From 630D-37 sp037478835 (GTDB lineage Bacteria; Chloroflexota; Anaerolineae; Anaerolineales; Villigracilaceae): a stretch of 64,000 nt of DNA. The notes beneath the pieces are model-generated. The model had not been told where the DNA came from and made no database searches. It was given only the letters and a program-made list of their open reading frames with translations. Each line of letters starts with the position of its first letter. Positions within the stretch are counted from its first letter, which is position 1. Position numbers and translations under genes: made by a program. Below are positions 24,616 to 33,397 of this stretch, in pieces. The stretch spans positions 1 through 64,000 of the forward strand of contig JBBFLV010000001.1 in the NCBI GenBank assembly GCA_037478835.1. The letters are read 5' to 3'.

Positions 24616-26073
24616 ATGAATAGAAGATTGAAGCAATTCATCCGTTTCCTACATCTTCCATCCCGCCAGCTTTCTACCATTGAGGAACGGGAGCAGGCTT
24701 CCCTGCTGTTGAAATTGTGTTTGTTTGCAATTGTCGCGACCCCTTTTATCGCGTTCTTGCATGTGGCTTCTGGAAATGCGGTTCCTCTTACTATTTCTTA
24801 TAGGATCGATATACTGTTGTTCCTTACCATTTGGATAGCTCTGTATCTTCTGGCACGTACCCGTTACTACCGGATTGCAATGTATGCTTCCGTAGTCTTT
24901 CCGACAGTCACTATTCTGAGCATCTATTTTGCAGGGAATCGCTGGAGTCTGTTTTACTTTGTACCTATCTTGGCGTTGGAAGCTTTTCTTCTCCCGCCAT
25001 TCCAGTTGGGTGTGTTGGGGGCAGGTTATCTACTTTTGGTGGTGCTTTTGCCACAAGATACCGGCAACCCTTTCGCTTTTCCGACCCTTGCTATCATCCT
25101 TTTCACTACGTATATGGTATCTCTGATTGCCGCCTGGCATGTGCAAAGTTCTCGCGGTGCGTATCATGGAGAACTCGTAACGTATGATCGCTATTTTCGC
25201 ATGCTTCTGCAAGAGACTTACGGTTTGGTGATCTTGCGCGAAGGAAAGATCGAATCTGCAGATCACCACTTCGCGAATCTGGTGAATATGCCAGTGAGGG
25301 AATTGGCAGGAAGAGATATCCATGAGTTCCTGGGCTACGATTTTGGAAAGACGATCCGAGAGGATATTGAACAAGAGGGTGGGGAAAACATCGAAACGCT
25401 CCTCCGAAGAAGGGATGGGCGCGTGTTACATGTTGAAGTATTGCGAACCTCCTTGCTTCAGGATGAACGGGAACTGCTAGCCGTTCGCGATATCACGTTG
25501 TCTAAAGAAAGAGAAGCCGAACTGCGCCGTCAGGCGCTCTATGATGATCTCACCGGCTTGCCCAATCGTCGTTATCTATTGCAGGTGTTGCCGCTCTATT
25601 ATCAACGCTCCGATCCGTTGGTCCATGCGGCGCTCCTATTTATTGACCTGGATGGGTTTAAAAAGGTTAACGATACAGCCGGTCATGTGGCAGGCGATGC
25701 ATTGCTCAAGATGGTTGCCGAACGCCTGCGCAGTGCAGTTCGAGCCGAAGACTTCGTAGCACGGTATGCCGGAGATGAGTTTGTGGTGATTTACAATATC
25801 CCTCGCGGGGAAACTGTTAACTTGATCGAACGTATTCGTTCTCGGTTAAACGGCCCTTATGTTATCGAAGGGAAAGAATTCCATCTTACCGTAAGCATTG
25901 GAGTGGTGCGAGACTTATCGGATTTCCCAAATGTGGAAGAACTGATCCGCCATGCGGATGCAATGATGTATAAGGCAAAAAATGCCGGCAAGGCACAGGT
26001 GGTGTATGCCTCACCGGCACAGATTTTGAGGCGAAATGATACGACCTCACATGAGAAACAACGGGGTTCTTAA
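24616..26073 (+). CDS. Membrane diguanylate cyclase (PAS-GGDEF)
   Basis: The 485-aa protein has an N-terminal region of about five to six transmembrane helices (residues 25-180), a PAS-like domain (about 195-305) and a GGDEF domain (about 310-470). The active-site loop is YAGDEFVV, the common A-for-G variant, and it is preceded by RAED exactly five residues upstream, the RxxD product-inhibition site. LLFIDLDGFKKVND is intact, so it should make c-di-GMP from GTP with feedback inhibition. ATG 24616 has a weak ggag and sits 8 nt after a TAAAAT box. Base composition is lower in GC than most neighbours. Confidence 0.92.
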   Translation: MNRRLKQFIRFLHLPSRQLSTIEEREQASLLLKLCLFAIVATPFIAFLHVASGNAVPLTISYRIDILLFLTIWIALYLLARTRYYRIAMYASVVFPTVTILSIYFAGNRWSLFYFVPILALEAFLLPPFQLGVLGAGYLLLVVLLPQDTGNPFAFPTLAIILFTTYMVSLIAAWHVQSSRGAYHGELVTYDRYFRMLLQETYGLVILREGKIESADHHFANLVNMPVRELAGRDIHEFLGYDFGKTIREDIEQEGGENIETLLRRRDGRVLHVEVLRTSLLQDERELLAVRDITLSKEREAELRRQALYDDLTGLPNRRYLLQVLPLYYQRSDPLVHAALLFIDLDGFKKVNDTAGHVAGDALLKMVAERLRSAVRAEDFVARYAGDEFVVIYNIPRGETVNLIERIRSRLNGPYVIEGKEFHLTVSIGVVRDLSDFPNVEELIRHADAMMYKAKNAGKAQVVYASPAQILRRNDTTSHEKQRGS

Positions 26074-27404
26074 GCTGTTTCCAGATAGCGTTCGATCTCC
26101 CAATCGGTGACTTTCATGCGGTATTCTTCGACCTCGGCCCATTTGGCGCGCAGGAAGGCCTCATAGGTCACCGGCCCCAGGGCCTCTTTCAATACCTCGT
26201 CTTGCTCTAGCTCACGCAGCGCCTCGGCCAGGGAACCCGGCAATTCACGCACGCCCATCTGCGCCCGTTCCTCTTTGCTTAGATGGTAGAGGTTGATGTT
26301 GTTCAAAGGCGCCGGCGGCGTCAATTGGCGATCGATACCATCCAGGGCGGCGGCCAACATGACCGTGAACGCCAGGTAGGGATTGGAGGATGGATCGGGG
26401 AAGCGTAGCTCGGCGCGCATGGATTTGTGGCGCCCTTCTGTATAGCGTGGAATGCGGATCAGCGCCGAACGGTTGATCTGGGCCCAACCGATGTAAACCG
26501 GCGCTTCATATCCCGGCACGAGGCGCTTATAGGAGTTCACCGTTGGTGCGACCACGGCGGCCATCGCTCGCGCATGGTACAACTGGCCGGCAATGAAATG
26601 ATAGGCCAGCCGCGAAAGTTTATATTCATCGTTGGGGTCGAAGAACAGATTTTCGCCGTTGCGATCGAAAATGGATTGGTGACAATGCATGCCGGAGCCG
26701 TTGATGCCGAAAATCGGCTTGGGCATAAAGGAGGCTACCAGTCCATGTTGGGCGGCGATCGCCTTGACCGTGTACTTGAGCGTCAGTACGTTATCGGCTG
26801 TGCGTAGCGCATCGGCAAAACGGAAATCGATTTCGTGCTGGCCTAGGGCTACCTCGTGGTGTCCCATCTCGACTTCCAGGCCCATCTGGTTGAGGGCTTC
26901 CATCAGCTCGGTGCGCACGCGTACGGCCTCGTCATCGGCAGAGAAGTCAAAGTAACCACCGACATCGTGCGGCACCGGGTGCACGCTCTCGCCGTTGCGT
27001 CGGAAGAGGAAAAATTCGGGCTCCGGGCCTACGTTATAGGTCCAGCCGCGCGCTTGCAGTTTCGCCAAAAGGCGCTTGAGTGTGCCGCGCGGATCGCCCT
27101 CAAAGGGTTTTCCGTCCGGTGTATAGATATCGCAAAAGATGCGTGCCCGACGGCGCTCTGCAGGGGTCCAGGGTAAGATGGCGTAGGTCTCAGGGTCCAG
27201 CACCAGGCGCATATCGCTTTCCTGGATGCGGGCAAACCCCTCCACCGAGGAGCCATCGAACCAGACTCCATCTTCCAGAGCCAGCTCCAGTCGGGATACC
27301 GGAATATCCACCGATTTTACGGCTCCGGTCACATCGGTGAACTGGAGCGAGATGAATTTGACGTTATCTGCTTTGACGCGTGCGAGTAAATCTTTTGAGT
27401 TCAT
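26070..27404 (-). CDS. glnA: Glutamine synthetase type I
   Basis: This 444-aa GSI-alpha-sized enzyme has VDIPVSRLE and WFDGSSVEGFARIQESDM near the N-terminus, VGPEPEFFLF, HHEVALGQHEIDFRF, the Gly-rich NGSGMHCHQS and NRSALIRIPRY. It lacks the Tyr adenylylation insert typical of GSI-beta, so adenylylation is unlikely. It makes glutamine from glutamate, ammonia and ATP. ATG 27404 has the SD ggagga. The gene sits right behind a terminator at the end of a roughly 370-nt leader, so control by attenuation is likely. Its stop overlaps the end of the convergent dgc gene. Confidence 0.95.
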   Translation of the reverse strand: MNSKDLLARVKADNVKFISLQFTDVTGAVKSVDIPVSRLELALEDGVWFDGSSVEGFARIQESDMRLVLDPETYAILPWTPAERRRARIFCDIYTPDGKPFEGDPRGTLKRLLAKLQARGWTYNVGPEPEFFLFRRNGESVHPVPHDVGGYFDFSADDEAVRVRTELMEALNQMGLEVEMGHHEVALGQHEIDFRFADALRTADNVLTLKYTVKAIAAQHGLVASFMPKPIFGINGSGMHCHQSIFDRNGENLFFDPNDEYKLSRLAYHFIAGQLYHARAMAAVVAPTVNSYKRLVPGYEAPVYIGWAQINRSALIRIPRYTEGRHKSMRAELRFPDPSSNPYLAFTVMLAAALDGIDRQLTPPAPLNNINLYHLSKEERAQMGVRELPGSLAEALRELEQDEVLKEALGPVTYEAFLRAKWAEVEEYRMKVTDWEIERYLETA

Positions 27405-27429
27405 AGGGTCCTCCGAAGGATAAGATTTA

Positions 27430-27459
27430 ACAAAAAACAGCACGCGCGGGCGTGCTGTT
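27430..27459 (-). terminator. Intrinsic terminator in the glnA leader
   Basis: On the minus strand aacagcacgc (27450-27459) pairs with gcgtgctgtt (27436-27445), with a 4-nt loop and a run of six Ts. It is 26 nt from the glnA start codon. Confidence 0.88.
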
Positions 27460-27794
27460 AAAAACAAAACGCCCTTCCAAAGCAAACATCAGGCAAGATC
27501 ATGCCTGAATCACTGCGTCCACCTTGTCCCACCCGTTACCGAGTGGTTTTCGGCGGGCAACAGCGTTTTTTTTGAACTCCTTGACGGACGGAATGTTCAA
27601 ACGCTGTTGCGGCACGCTTCTTTCGGAAGGGAGAAAAGAGCCCGTGATCAGGCTCTGGAGGCATCCGCTGATCGATCCGATTTTCCGGCGTGTTGCCGTT
27701 AGCACCCGACTCGCGTCGGGGAACCTCCACCTCGTAACCCTGCCTAGGCAGGGCCCAGCCGCTATTTCTCCGCTATTCAGTTATAAGGTTCGAC
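27430..27794 (-). ncRNA. Long structured leader or ncRNA upstream of glnA
   Basis: About 365 nt are transcribed (minus) from a promoter at 27801-27828 to an intrinsic terminator at 27430-27459 that ends 26 nt before the glnA start. Predicted helices on the RNA include a perfect palindrome ccctgcc/ggcaggg, cccgac/gtcggg with a GCGA tetraloop, tggagg/cctcca closing a multi-branch domain, gagcc/gggctc, a long stem gcaacagcg plus ttgaac (27557-27577 with 27595-27610), and cccttcc/ggaaggg (27625-27631 with 27472-27478) enclosing it. gggcg (27468-27474) can pair with the terminator arm as an antiterminator. It does not match 6S, SRP, RNase P, tmRNA or known glutamine riboswitches as I know them. 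It may be either a riboswitch or a stand-alone RNA. Confidence 0.6.
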
Positions 27795-27800
27795 GTTTTC

Positions 27801-27828
27801 ATTTTACCACGCTTTTTGGATTTTGCAA
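27801..27828 (-). promoter_or_regulatory. Promoter of the glnA leader
   Basis: On the minus strand there is TTGCAA (27823-27828), a 16-nt spacer and TAAAAT (27801-27806). The start site is expected near 27794. Confidence 0.75.
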
Positions 27829-27952
27829 GCCTCGGCCTCGACGGTTGATTCCTGGCTCTCGGTCTTTCTGCTTTTCTTAGGCGAACGTTGTTCACTAGTC
27901 AACCTTGAAGCGGTTTTTTGCCGGGTTTGGCGCCCTCCATACCATGAGATTA

Positions 27953-27961
27953 TGATATAAT
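27953..27961 (+). promoter_or_regulatory. Extended -10 promoter of rpsO
   Basis: TGATATAAT is a perfect extended -10 with no good -35. The same nonamer precedes the RNA at 39976 and, on the minus strand (39611-39619), the Memo gene. The leader to the rpsO start is about 88 nt. Confidence 0.7.
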
Positions 27962-28055
27962 CTTCCCCGTGACTGGTCCTGTGTGGCGGCTATGGCTGCC
28001 TGCATGGAGACTTGCTTTCACAAAATCCATTCTGTTCTAAGGAGAAAGCAGCGTC

Positions 28056-28328
28056 ATGCCTTTGCCGAAAGACCAAAAAAGCAAGTTGATTCAAGATTAC
28101 CAACGCCATCCGGGTGATACGGGATCTCCCGAAGTGCAGATCGCTCTGCTCACCGGACGCATTCAGCAGCTCACCGAGCATCTCAAGGCCCACAAACATG
28201 ATGAAGCCTCGCGCCGCGGGCTGCTGAAGCTCGTCGGGCAGCGACGGCGCTTGCTGAACTACTTGCGTCAGCATGACTATCCGCGCTACGTCGCCTTGAC
28301 CGAGCAGCTCAACTTGCGTCGGAAGTAA
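28056..28328 (+). CDS. rpsO: Ribosomal protein uS15
   Basis: This 90-aa helical protein (KLIQDYQRHPGDTGSPEVQIALLTGRI, then HKHDEASRRGLLKLVGQRRRLLNYL) is a standard S15, which binds the central domain of 16S rRNA. ATG 28056 follows an aaggagaaag SD. It is followed by a strong hairpin and then pnp, the same gene order as in many bacteria, so rpsO-pnp cotranscription is likely. Confidence 0.97.
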   Translation: MPLPKDQKSKLIQDYQRHPGDTGSPEVQIALLTGRIQQLTEHLKAHKHDEASRRGLLKLVGQRRRLLNYLRQHDYPRYVALTEQLNLRRK

Positions 28329-28347
28329 ACAAGCGGTATCTTCCCCG

Positions 28348-28387
28348 GAGCAGATGGGGAGGGGTTGCTCCTTGATCCCATCTGCTC
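28348..28387 (+). promoter_or_regulatory. Strong hairpin between rpsO and pnp
   Basis: An 11-bp stem, gagcagatggg (28348-28358) with cccatctgctc (28377-28387), has an 18-nt loop and no T-run. In E. coli a hairpin in this position is the RNase III entry for PNPase autoregulation; a similar processing role is inferred here. Confidence 0.6.
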
Positions 28388-28533
28388 ACCTTTCCATCTG
28401 CAACCCGCCGTGGTTAGGAATTGAAAATTGTGGACAACTTCGGTTGCCCCCATTCTTCAGTCCCTGACCAGGCGGGTATCCAAAGTGGCAATCCCATCCC
28501 CGGATGGGAAAAGCCTCATTTTCAGGAGTTCAT

Positions 28534-30741
28534 ATGAAACCAGAAGCAAAACGATATAGTACGACTGTTGGCAGTCGCACAATTACCTTTGAAACCGGCA
28601 AACTGGCCGGACAGGCCAACGGCGCGGTGACCGTGCAAATCGGCGATACGATGATCTTCGCCGCGGCTACCATGAGCAAAACCGCACGCGCCGATATTGA
28701 TTTCTTCCCGCTCAGCGTGGAATACGAAGAGCGCATGTACGCTGGCGGCCGCATTCCCGGTTCCTTCTTCCGCCGCGAAGGGAAACCTTCTACCGAGGCG
28801 ATCCTCACGGCGCGCCTGGCGGATCGCCCGATCCGCCCGCTCTTCCCGAAAGGGATGCGCAACGAAGTGCAGATCATCATGTATTCCCTTTCGGTCGATA
28901 ACGAAAATCCGATTGACATTCTGGCCATCAACGCCGCTTCGGCCGCGCTGATGATCTCCGATATTCCCTGGAACGGCCCGGTTGGAGCGGTTCGGATCGG
29001 CCTGGTGGATGGCCAATTCGTGATCAATCCTACCTTCCAAGAACTGGAGCGCTCGGATCTCGATCTCCGCATTGCCGGTACGCGAGATGCCATTCTGATG
29101 GTCGAGTGCGGTGCCAAACAAGTGCCCGAAGATGTCATGGTAGAAGCGCTGGAATTCGGCCACCGCGCCTTACAACCGCTGATCGATCTTCAGGAGCAAA
29201 TGCGTGCCGAGATCGGCAAACCGAAGGCCGAACCCATCTTGATCCTGCCGGATCCGGTGCTGTTGGAAAACGTCTTTGAGCGCGTGCGCGAGCCGATGAG
29301 CGCCCTACTCGAAAAGCCGCTCTCGAAAGAGGAATTCAACAGCGGCATGGAGGCGCTCCTGGCACAGGTCACCGCCGAGCTGACGGCCGGTGAGAATCCG
29401 CCCTCGGCTCAGGATATTCAATTAGCCTTTACCGAGGCCGAAAAGCGTCTGGTGCGCGCCCGCATTTTGGAGGGGAAGCGTCCGGATGGCCGTGGCCCGA
29501 AGGATATTCGCCCGATCTGGTGCGAGGTGGATATTTCTCCTCGTGCCCATGGCTCCGGCCTTTTCACCCGTGGCGAGACCCAGGTGCTCACCCTGGCCAC
29601 GCTGGGTACCCTGAGCGAAGCTCAGGAAGTGGATGCGCTTATCCCGCAGGAGACCAAGCGCTATATGCACCATTACAACTTCCCGCCGTTCTCGACCGGC
29701 GAAGTCAAGCCCCTGCGCGGCCAATCGCGGCGCGAGATCGGTCACGGAGCGCTGGCAGAACGAGCCTTGGAGCCGGTTATTCCGTCGGAAAGTGAATTCC
29801 CGTATACGCTGCGCCTGGTTTCGGAAGTGCTATCCTCGAATGGCTCGACTTCGATGGCATCTGTGTGTGGTTCCACCCTGGCGCTGATGGATACCGGTGT
29901 GCCGATCAAAGCGCCGGTGGCGGGAGTGGCGATGGGTCTGGTCAAAGAAGGGGATCGCTATGTGATCCTGACCGATATTCAGGGCGCGGAAGATCACCTG
30001 GGCGATATGGACTTCAAAGTGGCCGGAACGGCCAAGGGTATCACCGCTTTGCAGATGGATATTAAGATCGGCGGCCTGACCAAAGAGATCATGGCCGAGG
30101 CGCTAGAGCAGGCGCGCCAGGCACGATTGGCGATCCTGGAAAAAATGTTGGAAGTGATCCCCGAACCGCGTCCCGAGCTCAAGCCCCATGCGCCGCGCAT
30201 CACCACCGTTCTCATCCCGACGGATAAGATCGGTGTGCTCATCGGCCCCGGCGGCAAAACCGTGCGTGCCATTCAGCAGGAAACGGATACCACGATCGAT
30301 ATTCGCGAGGATGGCACCGTCTATATCCTGGCGACCAATGCCGAAAATGCCCGCGCTGCCCGCGATCGCATCAAATGGCTCACTGCCGAGCCGGAAGTCG
30401 GCGAAATTTACACCGGGCGCGTGGTGCGTACTACAGATTTTGGCGCTTTCGTTGAAATCCTGCCCGGTACCGACGGGATGGTGCACATTTCGCAACTGGA
30501 TAGCATACGCGTCAACCGCGTCGAAGATGTGGTAAAAGTAGGCGATGAGATCACCGTCATGGTTACCGATATTGACCCGGATGGCAAGATCCGCCTTTCG
30601 CGCCAGGCTGTGCTGGAAGGCTGGACGCCGGAGGAAGCCCGCAGTCGTGATCGCCGCGGACCTTCGCCGCAAAAACCGTCCTCCCCATCTCGGCCCTCCG
30701 GTAAGCCGAATAAAGGTGGCCAGGGAAAGCCTAGGCGTTGA
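28534..30741 (+). CDS. pnp: Polyribonucleotide nucleotidyltransferase (PNPase)
   Basis: The 735-aa 3'-5' phosphorolytic exoribonuclease has a first RNase PH domain (about 15-145), an all-helical linker, a second RNase PH domain (about 320-545; FSTGEVKPLRGQSRREIGHG), a KH domain (about 553-612; VLIGPGGKTVRAIQQE) and an S1 domain (about 620-695; GRVVRTTDFGAFVEILPGTDG). A basic Pro/Ser tail of about 35 aa follows. ATG 28534 has a caggag SD. The gene is followed by an intrinsic terminator. It probably works with RNase Y and RicT in RNA decay. Confidence 0.97.
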   Translation: MKPEAKRYSTTVGSRTITFETGKLAGQANGAVTVQIGDTMIFAAATMSKTARADIDFFPLSVEYEERMYAGGRIPGSFFRREGKPSTEAILTARLADRPIRPLFPKGMRNEVQIIMYSLSVDNENPIDILAINAASAALMISDIPWNGPVGAVRIGLVDGQFVINPTFQELERSDLDLRIAGTRDAILMVECGAKQVPEDVMVEALEFGHRALQPLIDLQEQMRAEIGKPKAEPILILPDPVLLENVFERVREPMSALLEKPLSKEEFNSGMEALLAQVTAELTAGENPPSAQDIQLAFTEAEKRLVRARILEGKRPDGRGPKDIRPIWCEVDISPRAHGSGLFTRGETQVLTLATLGTLSEAQEVDALIPQETKRYMHHYNFPPFSTGEVKPLRGQSRREIGHGALAERALEPVIPSESEFPYTLRLVSEVLSSNGSTSMASVCGSTLALMDTGVPIKAPVAGVAMGLVKEGDRYVILTDIQGAEDHLGDMDFKVAGTAKGITALQMDIKIGGLTKEIMAEALEQARQARLAILEKMLEVIPEPRPELKPHAPRITTVLIPTDKIGVLIGPGGKTVRAIQQETDTTIDIREDGTVYILATNAENARAARDRIKWLTAEPEVGEIYTGRVVRTTDFGAFVEILPGTDGMVHISQLDSIRVNRVEDVVKVGDEITVMVTDIDPDGKIRLSRQAVLEGWTPEEARSRDRRGPSPQKPSSPSRPSGKPNKGGQGKPRR

Positions 30742-30768
30742 ATCTGAACGCTTTGCTAAATAAAGAAG

Positions 30769-30798
30769 AGGCTTCCGGGGATGCTCGGAAGCCTTTTT
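30769..30798 (+). terminator. Intrinsic terminator after pnp
   Basis: aggcttccg (30769-30777) pairs with cggaagcct (30786-30793... with the T-run to 30797). It lies 19 nt before the start of the next gene. Confidence 0.85.
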
Positions 30799-30816
30799 AA
30801 CTTTCTTTGGAGACCT

Positions 30817-32031
30817 ATGTACCGTTTACGATTTCTCCTTCATCGTTTTCCCTCGCAATACTGGTTAATGACCAGTGGTGTCTTTTTTAGCACGCTAGGA
30901 GGGAGCATGATTGGCCCCTTCCTAATGATCTATGCTAGCGAGCGGCTCGGTTTGCCCCTGCGCACCGTCGCCAGTTTGGTGACCATCAACGCGGCCACGA
31001 GCCTGGTCTCTTCGTTCGTTGCCGGCAGCCTGGCCGATCGCTTTGGGCGCAAGGGGATCATGAATGTGAGTCTCACGGTCAATGCGCTGGCCTATCTCGC
31101 CATGATGCGCGCCGAAAGTTATGCCGCTTTTGCTGCCATCATGTTTGTCATCGGGCTCTTCAACCCGCTTTATGCGGTAGGTGCCGATGCCATGCTGGCC
31201 GATCTGATCCCCTCCGAAGATCGTGCCGAGGCCTATGCCATCACACGCGTGGTCAACAACGCCGCCTTTGCCATCGGACCGGCTATCGGCGGCTTCATGG
31301 CCGCTCGTTCCTACAATTTGGCCTTTATGGGCACGTTCAGCGGTCTCATGCTTTACAGCCTGATGCTCTTCTTCTTTGCGCGAGAAACGCTCCGCAAGGG
31401 CAACGAGAACGGCCATCCTGCTACCGAGGGCGGCTATCGCCACGTGTTCCGAGATAGGCCGTACCTGATCTTTGTCGGCCTTCTTTCGCTGGGGTTGATC
31501 GCTCCCTCCTTGCTGTGGATTCTGCTTTCCGTGTACTTGAAGACGAATTTCGGCATTCCCGAAAGCCTTTACGGTTGGATCCCCACGACAAACGCACTGA
31601 TGTGCGTCTTCCTTCAATATGAGGTCACCCGGCGCACCCGCCGTTTGCCGGATTTGAAGGCGATCGCGCTGGGAATGTTGGTATATGCGCTGGGCGTGGG
31701 AAGTGTGGCTTGGATGCGTTCCTTCTGGGGATTCTGGCTGAGCATGGTGATCATGACCTTTGGAGAACTGATCCTGGTGCCGACGGCGAGCAAATACGTC
31801 GCCGATCGCGCGCCGCAAGAACTGCGCGGGCGCTATATGAGCCTCTACTGGCTCACCATGGGTGTGGCACGAGCCCTGGCTCCGTTGATCGGTGGCTTTC
31901 TGAACGATTTCTTCTCGCCGCGGGCGATCTGGTACGGTGGCTTAACGATCGGCCTGTTGAGCACGGCCGGCCTGTATGCCCTCGCTCGCGCTCCCAAGAC
32001 CGAAGAACAGACCGCATTGGAAATCGTTTAG
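30817..32031 (+). CDS. MFS transporter
   Basis: The 404-aa major facilitator has about 12 predicted helices. The signature loop between helices 2 and 3 reads GSLADRFGRKGIMN (about 75-90), and a weaker repeat occurs in the second half. It resembles drug/sugar efflux MFS proteins but the substrate is unassigned. ATG 30817 has a ggag SD. It starts 19 nt after the pnp terminator and converges with the GNAT gene, overlapping it by 4 nt at the stops. Confidence 0.85.
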   Translation: MYRLRFLLHRFPSQYWLMTSGVFFSTLGGSMIGPFLMIYASERLGLPLRTVASLVTINAATSLVSSFVAGSLADRFGRKGIMNVSLTVNALAYLAMMRAESYAAFAAIMFVIGLFNPLYAVGADAMLADLIPSEDRAEAYAITRVVNNAAFAIGPAIGGFMAARSYNLAFMGTFSGLMLYSLMLFFFARETLRKGNENGHPATEGGYRHVFRDRPYLIFVGLLSLGLIAPSLLWILLSVYLKTNFGIPESLYGWIPTTNALMCVFLQYEVTRRTRRLPDLKAIALGMLVYALGVGSVAWMRSFWGFWLSMVIMTFGELILVPTASKYVADRAPQELRGRYMSLYWLTMGVARALAPLIGGFLNDFFSPRAIWYGGLTIGLLSTAGLYALARAPKTEEQTALEIV

Positions 32032-32612
32032 CCGATCCACGCTTCCAATCGTGCTTTGACCGCCGGCCACTCGCTATCCAGGATGCTGAAATAGACCGAG
32101 TGACGGATCGTGCCATCCGCAAGGATCATGTGATTGCGCAACACCCCTTCGCGCACCGCTCCGATGCGTTCGAGTGCTCGCAAGGAACGCTCGTTGCGGG
32201 AATCTGCTTTGAACTGAACGCGGATGCACTCCAACACTTCAAAAGCGTGGCGCAGGAGCAGATATTTGCATTCGGTGTTGACCACGGTGCGCTGATAGGC
32301 CACGCCATACCATGTGCCGCCGATCTCCAAGCCGCGATGTTCCGGGCGGATATCCAGGTAGCGTGTGGCGCCGATGGCATGTCCGTTTTCTTTGAAGATC
32401 ACGGCAAAGGGTAGATCCGTGCCGCGTGCCTGGCGTTGGAGCATATCCTCCACCCAGGCGCGCATCTTTTCTTCGGTATCGGGATAGCCATAGAGCATGT
32501 AGCGCCAAATGCTTTCATCGTGCCCGGCGAGCGTCAGATCGGGCACATGCCGAAGGTCCAACGGCTCCAGGCGCACGAATTTCCCTTCGAGGACAACAGG
32601 TTCAACGCGCAT
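32028..32612 (-). CDS. GNAT family N-acetyltransferase (RimJ/RimL-type)
   Basis: The 194-aa protein begins VVLEGKFVRLEPLDLRHVPDL, with the acetyl-CoA-binding segment RGLEIGGTWYGVAYQRT and a C-terminal LRALERIGAVREGVLRNHMI, as in RimJ/RimL-like enzymes. The substrate could be a protein N-terminus or a small amine. ATG 32612 is preferred with aaggtg as SD; a GTG lies 6 nt upstream. Confidence 0.85.
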   Translation of the reverse strand: MRVEPVVLEGKFVRLEPLDLRHVPDLTLAGHDESIWRYMLYGYPDTEEKMRAWVEDMLQRQARGTDLPFAVIFKENGHAIGATRYLDIRPEHRGLEIGGTWYGVAYQRTVVNTECKYLLLRHAFEVLECIRVQFKADSRNERSLRALERIGAVREGVLRNHMILADGTIRHSVYFSILDSEWPAVKARLEAWIG

Positions 32613-32696
32613 AAGCACCTTATCGGAATAGGGTCGGGGTGAACAGGAAGTTTTGCCCTTTGTGCCAAATTATACTCCTGGGCATTCCTTCTCCCA

Positions 32697-32913
32697 TCCA
32701 CGGTCCGCGATCTACCATCATAATGACCGTGGTTGATTCGGTAATCTCTAACTCCTTGCGGCGGCACGGGAGGAATTCGGGTGCTACGGTCGATGCACAG
32801 GCTGAAGCCTACGATTACGGTCTACGGTCTATCGTCCATCGTCCATTTACGGTCTACAATCCACTGTCTACCGCCCATTTACGGTCTACGGTCCACCGTC
32901 TATCGTCCGTTGA
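32697..32913. repeat. Heptamer tandem repeat region (tacggtc-type)
   Basis: From about 32808 to 32913 the sequence is a run of 7-mers such as tacggtc, tacggtc, tatcgtc, catcgtc, caccgtc and tatcgtc, interrupted by two phase shifts. A weaker run is at 32697-32735. The reverse-complement unit GACCGTA appears at 52990-53020 and 59529-59590. No gene is present in 32613-33003. Confidence 0.8.
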
Positions 32914-33003
32914 ATAATATTGAAGTGCAAATCAATTTTGTTCAATCCCATTGACAAAATAGTTGATTTTATTTATAATGGGTTCTAGATTACGGAGGTG
33001 CTC

Positions 33004-33396
33004 ATGAATCGCTCCCTTTCCCAATGTCCTGTTTGTGGTGCGCCGTTGACGGTGGCGCGCTATCACTGCGAGTCCTGCGAGACGACGATCGACGGGCGTT
33101 TCGCGCCAACCCCCTTCCCGGCCCTGGCCGCGTTGAGCCCCCAGCAGATGGAATTTCTGATCGCGTTCGTCCGCTGCGAGGGGAAATTCAACCGCCTGGA
33201 AACCGAGCTGGGACTTTCGTACCCTACGTTGCGCAATCGGCTGCACGATCTGATCCGCGCCCTGGGCTATGAGCCGGGCAAGGAAGAAGCACCGGCGCTG
33301 GATGAGGTGCGCCGTCGCCAGGTGCTGGAAGACCTTGAGGCCGGACGGATTTCTGCCGAGCAGGCGATTCAACTGCTGAGCGGTGAGGAGGTTTGA
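33004..33396 (+). CDS. DUF2089 family protein
   Basis: This 130-aa protein has an N-terminal zinc ribbon (CPVCGAPLTVARYHCESC) and a helix-turn-helix-like core (LSPQQMEFLIAFVRCEGKFNRLETELGLSYPTLRNRL) typical of DUF2089. The C-terminal SHOCT-like motif reads RRRQVLEDLEAGRISAEQAIQLLSG. DUF2089 proteins are thought to be transcription regulators. ATG 33004 has ggaggtg as SD. It is the first gene of a cluster in which four proteins share the C- or N-terminal helical motif. Confidence 0.88.
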   Translation: MNRSLSQCPVCGAPLTVARYHCESCETTIDGRFAPTPFPALAALSPQQMEFLIAFVRCEGKFNRLETELGLSYPTLRNRLHDLIRALGYEPGKEEAPALDEVRRRQVLEDLEAGRISAEQAIQLLSGEEV

Positions 33397-33397
33397 A

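Noticed and set aside
27430..27794. glnA leader as a T-box
   Set aside because: A cgggtgggac stretch recalls the T-box core, but the spacing and the conserved GGNACCGCG are not met and no specifier stem with AGAGA-type motif was found.
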